From: Trypanosoma brucei gambiense DAL972
Taxonomy: Eukaryota > Euglenozoa > Kinetoplastea > Trypanosomatida > Trypanosomatidae
Assembly (NCBI RefSeq): GCF_000210295.1
Contig: NC_026743.1
Coordinates: forward strand, 2,418,001 to 2,482,000
Direction: 5' to 3'
Length of the DNA stretch: 64,000 bases
Shown: one piece after another, positions 48,401 through 60,320 of the stretch
Layout: each line of letters starts with the position of its first letter
Position numbering within the stretch: the first letter of the stretch is position 1
Translations under genes and position numbers: made by a program
Notes under the pieces: model-generated
The model's database searches: none
What the model saw: the letters and a program-made list of their open reading frames with translations, nothing else
Told to the model about the DNA's origin: nothing

Positions 48401-51400
48401 GTCAATTGGTGCATACGATTCTGCAGTGGTTGAGCGGAAGTGACTGGGATCAACATGACGAGGGCCCGTTGCCTCCTCTTCCTCACGAAGCACATCACGC
48501 TTATATGCGGCAGGGTCAATTGGTGCATACGATTCTGCAGTGGTTGAGCGGAAGTGACTGGGATCAACATGACGAGGGCCCGTTGCCTCCTCTTCCTCAC
48601 GAAGCACATCACGCTTATATGCGGCAGGGTCAATTGGTGCATACGATTCTGCAGTGGTTGAGCGGAAGTGACTGGGATCAACATGACGAGGGCCCGTTGC
48701 CTCCTCTTCCTCACGAAGCACATCACGCTTATATGCGGCAGGGTCAATTGGCGCATACGATTCTGCAGTGGTTGAGCGGAAGTGACTGGGATCAACATGA
48801 CGAGGGCCCGTTGCCTCCTCTTCCTCACGAAGCACATCACGCTTATATGCGGCAGGGTCAATTGGCGCATACGATTCTGCAGTGGTTGAGCGGAAGTGAC
48901 TGGGATCAACATGACGAGGGCCCGTTGCCTCCTCTTCCTCACGAAGCACATCACGCTTATATGCGGCAGGGTCAATTGGCGCATACGATTCTGCAGTGGT
49001 TGAGCGGAAGTGACTGGGATCAACATGACGAGGGCCCGTTGCCTCCTCTTCCTCACGAAGCACATCACGCTTATATGCGGCAGGGTCAATTGGGGCATAC
49101 GATTCTGCAGGGGTTGAGCGGAAGTGACTGGGATCAACATGACGAGGGCCCGTTGCCTCCTCCTCCTCACGAAGCACATCACGCTTATATGCGGCAGGGT
49201 CAATTGGCGCATACGATTCTGCAGTGGTTGAGCGGAAGTGACTGGGGTCAACATGACGAGGGCCCGTTGCCTCCTCCTCCTCACGAAGCACATCACGCTT
49301 ATATGCGGCAGGGTCAATTGGCGCATACGATTCTGCAGTGGTTGAGCGGAAGTGACTGGGATCAACATGACGAGGGCCCGTTGCCTCCTCCTCCTCACGA
49401 AGCACATCACGCTTATATGCGGCAGGGTCAATTGGCGCATACGATTCTGCAGTGGTTGAGCGGAAGTGACTGGGATCAACATGACGAGGGCCCGTTGCCT
49501 CCTCCTCCTCACGAAGCACATCACGCTTATATGCGGCAGGGTCAATTGGCGCATACGATTCTGCAGTGGTTGAGCGGAAGTGACTGGGATCAACATGACG
49601 AGGGCCCGTTGCCTCCTCCTCCTCACGAAGCACATCACGCTTATATGCGGCAGGGTCAATTGGCGCATACGATTCTGCAGTGGTTGAGCGGAAGTGACTG
49701 GGATCAACATGACGAGGGCCCGTTGCCTCCTCCTCCTCACGAAGCACATCACGCTTATATGCGGCAGGGTCAATTGGCGCATACGATTCTGCAGTGGTTG
49801 AGCGGAAGTGACTGGGATCAACATGACGAGGGCCCGTTGCCTCCTCCTCCTCACGAAGCACATCACGCTTATATGCGGCAGGGTCAATTGGCGCATACGA
49901 TTCTGCAGTGGTTGAGCGGAAGTGACTGGGATCAACATGACGAGGGCCCGTTGCCTCCTCCTCCTCACGAAGCACATCACGCTTATATGCGGCAGGGTCA
50001 ATTGGCGCATACGATTCTGCAGTGGTTGAGCGGAAGTGACTGGGATCAACATGACGAGGGCCCGTTGCCTCCTCCTCCTCACGAAGCACATCACGCTTAT
50101 ATGCGGCAGGGTCAATTGGCGCATACGATTCTGCAGTGGTTGAGCGGAAGTGACTGGGATCAACATGACGAGGGCCCGTTGCCTCCTCCTCCTCACGAAG
50201 CACATCACGCTTATATGCGGCAGGGTCAATTGGCGCATACGATTCTGCAGTGGTTGAGCGGAAGTGACTGGGATCAACATGACGAGGGCCCGTTGCCTCC
50301 TCCTCCTCACGAAGCACATCACGCTTATATGCGGCAGGGTCAATTGGCGCATACGATTCTGCAGTGGTTGAGCGGAAGTGACTGGGATCAACATGACGAG
50401 GGCCCGTTACCTCCTCCTCCTCACGAAGCACATCACGCTTATATGCGGCAGGGTCAATTGGCGCATACGATTCTGCAGTGGTTGAGCGGAAGTGACTGGG
50501 ATCAACATGACGAGGGCCCGTTGCCTCCTCTTCCTCGCGAAGCACATCACGCTTATATGCGGCAGGGTCAATTGGTGCATACGATTCTGCAGTGGTTGAG
50601 CGGAAGTGACTGGGATCAACATGACGAGGGCCCGTTGCCTCCTCCTCCTCACGAAGCACATCACGCTTATATGCGGCAGGGTCAATTGGCGCATACGATT
50701 CTGCAGTGGTTGAGCGGAAGTGACTGGGATCAACATGACGAGGGCCCGTTGCCTCCTCTTCCTCACGAAGCACATCACGCTTATATGCGGCAGGGTCAAT
50801 TGGCGCATACGATTCTGCAGTGGTTGAGCGGAAGTGACTGGGATCAACATGACGAGGGCCCGTTGCCTCCTCCTCCTCACGAAGCACATCACGCTTATAT
50901 GCGGCAGGGTCAATTGGCGCATACGATTCTGCAGTGGTTGAGCGGAAGTGACTGGGATCAACATGACGAGGGCCCGTTGCCTCCTCCTCCTCACGAAGCA
51001 CATCACGCTTATATGCGGCAGGGTCAATTGGCGCATACGATTCTGCAGTGGTTGAGCGGAAGTGACTGGGATCAACATGACGAGGGCCCGTTGCCTCCTC
51101 TTCCTCACGAAGCACATCACGCTTATATGCGGCAGGGTCAATTGGTGCATACGATTCTGCAGTGGTTGAGCGGAAGTGACTGGGATCAACATGACGAGGG
51201 CCCGTTGCCTCCTCTTCCTCACGAAGCACATCACGCTTATATGCGGCAGGGTCAATTGGTGCATACGATTCTGCAGTGGTTGAGCGGAAGTGACTGGGAT
51301 CAACATGACGAGGGCCCGTTGCCTCCTCTTCCTCACGAAGCACATCACGCTTATATGCGGCAGGGTCAATTGGCGCATACGATTCTGCAGTGGTTGAGCG

Positions 51401-51955
51401 GAAGTGACTGGGATCAACATGACGAGGGCCCGTTGCCTCCTCTTCCTCACGAAGCACATCACGCTTATATGCGGCAGGGTCAATTGGCGCATACGATTCT
51501 GCAGTGGTTGAGCGGAAGTGACTGGGATCAACATGACGAGGGCCCGTTGCCTCCTCTTCCTCACGAAGCACATCACGCTTATATGCGGCAGGGTCAATTG
51601 GTGCATACGATTCTGCAGTGGTTGAGCGGAAGTGACTGGGATCAACATGACGAGGGCCCGTTGCCTCCTCTTCCTCACGAAGCACATCACGCTTATATGC
51701 GGCAGGGTCAATTGGCGCATACGATTCTGCAGTGGTTGAGCGGAAGTGACTGGGGTCAACATGACGAGGGCCTGTTGCCTCCTCTTCCTCGCGAAGCACA
51801 TCACGCTTATATGCGGCAGGGTCAATTGGTGCATACGATTCTGCAGTGGTTGAGCGGAAGTGACTGGGATCAACATGACGAGGGCCTGTTGCCTCCTCTT
51901 CCTCACGAAGCACATCACGCTTATATGCGGCAGGGTCAATTGGTGCATACGATTC
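45426..51955 (-). repeat. 114-bp tandem repeat array, type 1, at least 57 units
   Basis: In-frame 114-bp units, overwhelmingly identical over kilobases. As in copy A, the outer 5' coding units (right end, 51740-51955) are the most diverged. Variant units (CTTCCT, GGTGCAT) come in runs, for example 48360-49100 and 51100-51955, as expected when blocks of units are copied by unequal exchange. Confidence 0.95.
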
Positions 51956-52162
51956 TTTCATTGTGGAAAGTATTTCTTTATAATTTTGTTTATTTGCTTT
52001 TTGTTGTTTCACATAAAGGTTTTCAGTATTGTGCGGCAAACTTTTTTTTTTGTTTTTTATGTCGATGCAATCGTAGACCTCTGCTCTTTCTTTATCTCTT
52101 TGTGGATATGGTTGTGGATAATTCCACTTATAGGCTGCTTCTAATCCCTTTATGCTAGGCAT
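45426..52162 (-). CDS. MARP, copy B, N-terminal part with at least 57 type 1 repeats (3' end lost in gap)
   Basis: This 5' part of a MARP gene has the same 69-residue N terminus as copy A (MPSIKGLEAAYKWNYPQPYP), then 57 full 38-residue type 1 repeats and the start of another before the N run at 45425. That is at least 21 more repeats than copy A. Single substitutions (for example Ala to Val in EEEEVTGPRH and Thr to Pro in RSTPAES) are rare and scattered. The frame is open from the ATG to the gap. The predicted C-terminal domain should be the 231-residue one, but the next sequence to the left is of type 2, so the natural end of this gene is uncertain. Confidence 0.9.
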
Positions 52163-52516
52163 CCTTCCTTTGGTATTTTTGATTCCTATTTATTGTAAGT
52201 AGTTTTTTTTAGACTTATATTTCTGAAGGTAAGATGCTTCTTTTTCTTAGGTGATTTATGGATATTGAGTAAAGAAATTATATCCTGCAGAGGGGTGTGT
52301 GGTAAATTATCTTACAGCGAATATTCTAATTTGTTTTTCATCATTTGGGGTTGAGTTAGCGGATATTAAGGTATACTTTTGGTGTTCAGTCATCACAGTT
52401 CCTTGTGAAGGTGTTACTCATGCAAATACACGTGACGTTAGGCGTTTGAGAAACTGCCTCCTTTTCTACATCTACTGACTGGCAACCGCTGGTCGTCCCC
52501 CATTACATATCAGTTT
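52163..52516 (-). other. 5' flank of MARP copy B and gap edge
   Basis: 354 bp nearly identical to 26529-26859, including the intergenic repeat (52281-52495). The last 20 bases before the gap (GTCCCCCATTACATATCAGT on the plus strand) differ from the other copies. They read on the minus strand ACT-GAT-ATG-TAA, the end of a coding frame resembling the T-D-M of the type 2 repeat. Confidence 0.6.
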
Positions 52517-52616
52517 NNNNNNNNNNNNNNNNNNNNNNNNNNNNNNNNNNNNNNNNNNNNNNNNNNNNNNNNNNNNNNNNNNNNNNNNNNNNNNNNNNNN
52601 NNNNNNNNNNNNNNNN
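52517..52616. other. Assembly gap (100 N)
   Basis: The gap lies inside or at the end of a type 2 MARP gene. The contig end on the right has GTTGAACTTC where all other units have GTTGTAACTTC, one T less. Confidence 0.9.
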
Positions 52617-54435
52617 GTTGAACTTCTTCCCCAACGGTACGCTTCTGACGATACTCACTGGAGTCAATGGGTTTGTATGCCTCATGTGTCGTGGTCAGGA
52701 AGTGGCTCTCATCCACGTGCCGCATATCGGTTGTAACTTCTTCCCCAACGGTACGCTTCTGACGATACTCACTGGAGTCAATGGGTTTGTATGCCTCATG
52801 TGTCGTGGTCAGGAAGTGGCTCTCATCCACGTGCCGCATATCGGTTGTAACTTCTTCCCCAACGGTACGCTTCTGACGATACTCACTGGGGTCAATGGGT
52901 TTGTATGCCTCATGTGTCGTGGTCAGGAAGTGGCTCTCATCCACGTGCCGCATATCGGTTGTAACTTCTTCCCCAACGGTACGCTTCTGACGATATTCAC
53001 TGGGGTCAATGGGTTTGTATGCCTCATGTGTCGTGGTCAGGAAGTGGCTCTCATCCACGTGCCGCATATCGGTTGTAACTTCTTCCCCAACGGTACGCTT
53101 CTGACGATATTCACTGGGGTCAATGGGTTTGTATGCCTCATGTGTCGTGGTCAGGAAGTGGCTCTCATCCACGTGCCGCATATCGGTTGTAACTTCTTCC
53201 CCAACGGTACGCTTCTGACGATATTCACTGGGGTCAATGGGTTTGTATGCCTCATGTGTCGTGGTCAGGAAGTGGCTCTCATCCACGTGCCGCATATCGG
53301 TTGTAACTTCTTCCCCAACGGTACGCTTCTGACGATATTCACTGGGGTCAATGGGTTTGTATGCCTCATGTGTCGTGGTCAGGAAGTGGCTCTCATCCAC
53401 GTGCCGCATATCGGTTGTAACTTCTTCCCCAACGGTACGCTTCTGACGATATTCACTGGGGTCAATGGGTTTGTATGCCTCATGTGTCGTGGTCAGGAAG
53501 TGGCTCTCATCCACGTGCCGCATATCGGTTGTAACTTCTTCCCCAACGGTACGCTTCTGACGATATTCACTGGGGTCAATGGGTTTGTATGCCTCATGTG
53601 TCGTGGTCAGGAAGTGGCTCTCATCCACGTGCCGCATATCGGTTGTAACTTCTTCCCCAACGGTACGCTTCTGACGATATTCACTGGGGTCAATGGGTTT
53701 GTATGCCTCATGTGTCGTGGTCAGGAAGTGGCTCTCATCCACGTGCCGCATATCGGTTGTAACTTCTTCCCCAACGGTACGCTTCTGACGATATTCACTG
53801 GGGTCAATGGGTTTGTATGCCTCATGTGTCGTGGTCAGGAAGTGGCTCTCATCCACGTGCCGCATATCGGTTGTAACTTCTTCCCCAACGGTACGCTTCT
53901 GACGATATTCACTGGGGTCAATGGGTTTGTATGCCTCATGTGTCGTGGTCAGGAAGTGGCTCTCATCCACGTGCCGCATATCGGTTGCAACTTCTTCCCC
54001 AACGGTACGCTTCTGACGATATTCACTGGGGTCAATGGGTTTGTATGCCTCATGTGTCGTGGTCAGGAAGTGGCTCTCATCCACGTGCCGCATATCGGTT
54101 GTAACTTCTTCCCCAACGGTACGCTTCTGACGATACTCACTGGGGTCAATGGGTTTGTATGCCTCATGTGTCGTGGTCAGGAAGTGGCTCTCATCCACGT
54201 GGCGCATATCGGTTGTAACTTCTTCCCCAACGGTACGCTTCTGACGATACTCACTGGGGTCAATGGGTTTGTATGCCTCATGTGTCGTGGTCAGGAAGTG
54301 GCTCTCATCCACGTGGCGCATATCGGTTGTAACTTCTTCCCCAACGGTACGCTTCTGACGATATTCACTGGGGTCAATGGGTTTGTATGCCTCATGTGTG
54401 GTGGTCAGGAAGTGGCTCTCATCCACGTGGCGCAT
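52617..54435 (-). repeat. 114-bp tandem repeat array, type 2, about 16 units
   Basis: In-frame 114-bp units with consensus encoding MRHVDESHFLTTTHEAYKPI and onward. Central units are identical; units at both ends carry GATACTCACTGG or GTGGCGC variants, so the array is homogenised in the middle. Confidence 0.93.
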
Positions 54436-54687
54436 ATCGGTTGTAACTTCTTCCCTATGAATTTGCCCCTGGTTATTGTTGTAGGTGTTGTCTCCGTCGT
54501 TGTATTGAGTTGCTATGTCAGAATCCTGCATTTGTTTATTTGTTCCATTTATTGCAAATTGCTTTGGAGAATTGTTATTCTTTTTTACATTGTTTTTTTC
54601 TGTACATTTGTTTTTCTCTTTCCTCCGATATTTATGTTGTTCATCTTTGTTGTTTTTATATACTTGTTGCTTTTTTTTTTCGTACAT
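52617..54687 (-). CDS. Type 2 MARP, N-terminal part (3' end lost in gap)
   Basis: The ATG at 54687 opens an 84-residue unique N terminus that is extremely rich in Lys, Asn and Gln (MYEKKKQQVYKNNKDEQHKY), unlike the type 1 MARP N terminus. Fifteen full type 2 38-residue repeats and most of a sixteenth follow, up to the N run. The unit shares the frame R-H-V-D-x-S-H-F-x-x-T-T-x-E-x-Y-x-P-I-D-P with type 1 but differs at about half of its positions, matching what is recalled for MARP-1 against MARP-2. Two units near the gap have IDSSEYR instead of IDPSEYR. If the frame left of the gap belongs to this gene it ends T-D-M-stop at 52503 and lacks the 231-residue C-terminal domain. Confidence 0.85.
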
Positions 54688-55045
54688 TCTTTGTTCTTGT
54701 TTGTCGTCGATGTGGTTGGCTTATGCTTTAGCTAGAAAAGATTTCTGTTTTTGCTCAAAATGATATATGCTTAATCTTGTTCGGTTTGCTTGTCCAAACG
54801 TCCTGCTTATCACTTTTAGATGAAGAGAATATCCTGCAGAGGGGTGTGTGGTAAATTATCTTACAGCGAATATTCTAATTTGTTTTTCATCATTTGGGGT
54901 TGAGTTAGCGGATATTAAGGTATACTTTTGGTGTTCAGTCATCACAGTTCCTTGTGGAAGGTGTTACTCATGCAAATACACGTGACGTTAGGCGTTTGAG
55001 AAACTGCCTCCTTTTCTACATCTACTGACTGGCAACCGCTGGTCG
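54688..55045 (-). other. 5' flank of type 2 MARP gene
   Basis: 358 bp: bases 54688-54828 are specific to this gene and include pyrimidine tracts on the minus strand; bases 54829-55045 are another copy of the intergenic repeat found beside each MARP gene. No gene. Confidence 0.55.
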
Positions 55046-55594
55046 TTACATTTGGGTTCTCGTGCCACAGTTCCTTCCCGCGGACAACTGTCGTTGCACG
55101 TGGTGGTTTAAAATGGTGACATCCATAGCAGACTTTGTTGTGCGAAATCGGTCAACCATGGCATCATCTACTGTTGGTTGGTTTACTGGTTTGGACAGTT
55201 TCCCAGTTAGTGCAAAGCGGTCTACGCCGCTGAGCGTGTTTAACGGTTCGCAATGGTGCTTTGGCTTCCCATACCTGCTATCAATCAGGTATCGCTGTGT
55301 GGCGCCATAGTCTTTGCTTGTTGCCACAACTTCATCGACTGTTGGTAGGCCGCTTCCAAATATAAGGCTCTTCCCGAGTCCACGCTGCCGCAACATCGGC
55401 CGGACCGCTGTAACACATGGGGTAGAGTAATCAGCCTTATAAACTGAGGACGGCAGCGGAGATTGGCCGTCTACTGCGATCGTGAATTTGCCATGCGCCT
55501 CATTGATGCGTGCGTCGAACCAGTTATCTACGAGGACACCGCTGTTGTAATGGTTGTCAAAACATGGAAGAACTCGCTTGTCCCCGGTGTGCAT
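55046..55594 (-). CDS. 182-residue conserved protein, copy B
   Basis: Identical in protein sequence to the gene at 27212-27760 and in the same position upstream of a MARP gene. The start is the ATG at 55594 (MHTGDKRVLP); the GTG eight codons upstream is preceded by a stop and not used. The identity of two copies 28 kb apart means recent duplication or continuing conversion. Function is not established; the possible CFAP107-like doublet role is discussed under copy A. Confidence 0.75.
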   Translation of the reverse strand: MHTGDKRVLPCFDNHYNSGVLVDNWFDARINEAHGKFTIAVDGQSPLPSSVYKADYSTPCVTAVRPMLRQRGLGKSLIFGSGLPTVDEVVATSKDYGATQRYLIDSRYGKPKHHCEPLNTLSGVDRFALTGKLSKPVNQPTVDDAMVDRFRTTKSAMDVTILNHHVQRQLSAGRNCGTRTQM

Positions 55595-55950
55595 GCTGGC
55601 ACCTGCAACCGATTCCACTCACCCCAGAGCTTTGTGCTGCCTAGCACTGAGGATTCACCTAAATTACAGTGCAATCGGCTCAGTCACATGGTGTAACACG
55701 AGTGTGGTTGCGGTTCAAAGGGAATGGTGAAAGAAGAAAAAAAGTGTAAAGCCCCCGTCGAGGAGATCCCACAAGGGTGGAGAGAGGAAGGAGTGGCATG
55801 TAGCCAAACTACAGGCAAGGAATACACACTTGAGTACTAATGCACAAGTTATAGGGAGACTTTCGTTTTTACCTTAACCCTTATCTTGGGTGTCGCAAGG
55901 GCGGAGAAAAGTTTATCCCTTTTTTGGTTCACAGCCTTTCTGTCCTTACT
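55595..55950 (-). other. Intergenic region holding the right end of duplication copy B
   Basis: 356 bp, no gene. The duplicate sequence ends at 55827; the rest is the single-copy 3' flank of the helicase gene with T-rich plus-strand sequence. Confidence 0.55.
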
Positions 55951-57513
55951 TTATTCCCCTGCCATGCTGGTTTCTTCCGGTGAGTCAGTTCGATCTCGCT
56001 TTGTGGGTTTTCTTACCCCTTTGGTTTGTGTGCCTGCTTCCCCTGCAAGGAGATTTGGCAGGCGTTTGCCCACTCGCATCTTATCTCGCTTGTTTGGAGT
56101 AGCCGCAAACGCTCCATTCTTAGTTTTTTTCTGTTTTACCTGTCTAATAACCTTCTTCGCTGCTGCATGCGCCTTCAAAGTTTCCACACGTTCTCCAAAC
56201 TGATCCTCGATCTGCAATTTCGCTTGTACCTTAGCACTGGAGACCTCATCAAGGATCTTTAACACATCTTTTTCACCCACACCCTTTACCTTCCAGAGTT
56301 CTAAGGTACACTGAAGCTTTTTCTCCAGTCGTTTCACAAGGCTCACATCATTTTCCGTTATAAGTGCAACGGAGAGACCCTTCCTTCCGGCACGGGCTGT
56401 ACGACCCACACGGTGTAAATAAGTAGAGGACTGCTTTGGAAGGTCATAATGTACAACAGCACCAACTGCGGGAATGTCCAAACCTCGACTGGCGATATCG
56501 GTGGCAACCAAAACGCGGGCAATGCCCAGCTTAAAGGTGGCTAAGTTATCAATTCGATGCTTCTGTGATATTATAGAGTTCAGGCTACAAACAGGAAAAC
56601 CGAGGAGCTGCAAGGTAAGCCTAACAATCTCACACCGCATACACGAGTTGGCAAAAATGATGGTTGTCTGATCCGATCCCACACTCCTGAGCGCTGCAAC
56701 AAGGTAGGCTAACTTTACCATGTTGGGAATGAAGAGATATGTTTGCCTTAGTGAGTCGACCACAGTGTATGAAGTACCAAGGGAGTTCCCACTGCCACTC
56801 GATTCGTTGTCAGACTTACGTGCTACATCTGGCATATTCATCACAGTGTTGGTGGCGTGCACCTCGAGTTGGCCCGCAGCATCGGAGATACCAAGGCGTT
56901 CCAACCATCCTCCCTTTTCAACGCGTACAAGGTGTTGCTCCAGCGTAGCGGTGAAGAGAAGAGTGCGTCGGGTGGGGCGTGGTGGTTGTAGCAGTTCAAC
57001 AACATCCGAAACATCCCCCTCCATATCATCGGTTGTGAGCCGGTCAGCCTCATCGAGCACGAGAAAGCGGAGATGTGAAAAGGCCTTGCGAGCTTCCGGA
57101 AAGGTTCCAAGAAGAAATTTGAGGCGACCAGGTGTTGCAACAACAACATGTGGCCGACCGTGCAACACGCTCACCTGCTGCTCATGGGGTACACCACCAA
57201 TGGCAAGGGCGGCACGAATATGGAGGGGGGCGCCAAGCGCTACAAATTGATCCAATATCTGGTACGCAAGCTCACGAGACGGCGTCAGCACAAGAGCGAA
57301 AACACCATAAGGGTCCTCCGCCAATATCTGGAGTAACGGAAGAACAAAAGCCGCTGTCTTACCGCTTCCAGTGGCCGCACCCCCAACAACACACTTCCCA
57401 GCGAGTATAGAAGGGATGCAAAGCTTTTGTATCGGGGTGGGATGGTGTAGCGCCATGTAAGCGCACTGCTTCGATAACCATTGGTGCACGCCCAGTGCTT
57501 CGAACTCGCTCAT
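55951..57513 (-). CDS. DEAD-box RNA helicase, DBP8/DDX49-like
   Basis: A 520-residue DEAD-box protein with all core motifs: Q motif (PTPIQ at 25-29), Walker A ATGSGKT (47-53), LTPSREL, DEAD (154-157), a TAT form of the SAT motif, VATDIASRGLDIPAVGAVVH and HRVGRTARAG. The region after the core (ENDVSLVKRLEKKLQCTLEL and the ILDEVSSAKVQAKLQIEDQF helix) follows the layout of DBP8/DDX49, a nucleolar helicase for 18S rRNA processing in the small subunit processome. The C-terminal tail is basic, as expected for nucleolar targeting. The ATG at 57513 (MSEFEALGVH) is used; the frame upstream begins with TTG. A different nucleolar DEAD-box subfamily remains possible. Confidence 0.82.
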   Translation of the reverse strand: MSEFEALGVHQWLSKQCAYMALHHPTPIQKLCIPSILAGKCVVGGAATGSGKTAAFVLPLLQILAEDPYGVFALVLTPSRELAYQILDQFVALGAPLHIRAALAIGGVPHEQQVSVLHGRPHVVVATPGRLKFLLGTFPEARKAFSHLRFLVLDEADRLTTDDMEGDVSDVVELLQPPRPTRRTLLFTATLEQHLVRVEKGGWLERLGISDAAGQLEVHATNTVMNMPDVARKSDNESSGSGNSLGTSYTVVDSLRQTYLFIPNMVKLAYLVAALRSVGSDQTTIIFANSCMRCEIVRLTLQLLGFPVCSLNSIISQKHRIDNLATFKLGIARVLVATDIASRGLDIPAVGAVVHYDLPKQSSTYLHRVGRTARAGRKGLSVALITENDVSLVKRLEKKLQCTLELWKVKGVGEKDVLKILDEVSSAKVQAKLQIEDQFGERVETLKAHAAAKKVIRQVKQKKTKNGAFAATPNKRDKMRVGKRLPNLLAGEAGTQTKGVRKPTKRDRTDSPEETSMAGE

Positions 57514-58464
57514 GGCCTCTCCCTCTCCCTTTCCCTTTTTCCTCCACAACTCCTGCTGTTGCTGTTTGTTCCTTTTGGGCGCGTGGCGGAGCTCAACTCA
57601 CTACCTTTTGGCGATGACCACGGTCGGTGTTGGTAAACACAACAAACGGAATTTTTTCCTGAAAAAAAAAGAGGGAAAGAAGAAGTGAAGAGCGGAGGAA
57701 CAACACACAGAGAGCCGAGATAGATATAAAAAAAAATGACACACACGTGAGCACGCCACCAACACCATCATGGATGCCAGTGCCTTCCTGGCGTTTCTCC
57801 CCGCACTTCCGTCACACGTGCACGTACGCGTGTCTCATTGTGATATATTGTTTTTGTGGCAGTTCGCGCACGGCGGGTTCGACTGCCTCACTTTCTTCTC
57901 CCGATTACTGTCAAATTTTGTTTCGGTTGCATCCTTTGCTTCCACACACGCCTTTTCACATCTCCCCTCCTGGCCTTCTTCGGTCCCCTCACGGGGAAAA
58001 CAGGTTTGTTTGGATGTTTTTCTCGCACCTCACAGATATGGGCGGGTGCTTAGAAGTGAAAAATGCTCACGAGATCATTGGGCAGAGGATGAGAAGGGCG
58101 AACAAATGTAAAAGTAGAAATAAATAAGAAAGAAAAGATTTTGTCTTCCGAACAAACCCAGTGCAACCATCAATGCGGGGTGAGGTAGAAATAAAAGAAG
58201 GGGAAAAGAAAAATAAAAGGAACACAAATAGGAGGAAGCGAGAACGGACCTCCTTGGCAAGGCATTAGCTCACTCCCACCGGTAATGGAATCGAAACAGC
58301 AAATTACGCAAGGTCGCTTCCATACCACATGCGCCGGGCGGTTTAAAGAACCATCCGGTAAAACCTCACGTGCGCCTCCTACGCGTCCCTTTCAAGTGTG
58401 CCAAACCGCCGCGGTCCTTTATATTGACCCTTATCACACGCACAACGTATCGCCCACTCTATGC
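57514..58464 (-). other. Intergenic region between trypanothione reductase and helicase genes
   Basis: 951 bp, no supported gene. The minus-strand tract at about 57657-57671 (complement of TGAAAAAAAAAGAGG) and the C/T-rich sequence at 57515-57545 suit helicase trans-splicing. The remainder is the 3' UTR of trypanothione reductase. Confidence 0.5.

Positions 58465-60320
<1,856 letters not shown>

Larger units (their letters stand above)
42946..55827 (-). repeat. Duplicated MARP cassette, copy B
   Basis: Direct counterpart of 20410-27993. The order in transcription direction is the 182-residue gene, a type 2 MARP gene (interrupted by a gap), the 5' flank, a type 1 MARP gene (interrupted by a gap), a type 2 repeat block with the MARP C-terminal domain, and the 3' flank. 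It is longer than copy A because it has more repeats and more than one MARP gene resolved. Confidence 0.88.

Noticed and set aside
52618..54735. 705-codon plus-strand open frame over the type 2 repeats
   Set aside because: Antisense shadow of the type 2 MARP gene.
57747..58127. 126-codon plus-strand open frame between the helicase and trypanothione reductase
   Set aside because: On the strand opposite to the polycistron, low complexity, and overlapped by other short frames of equal quality.
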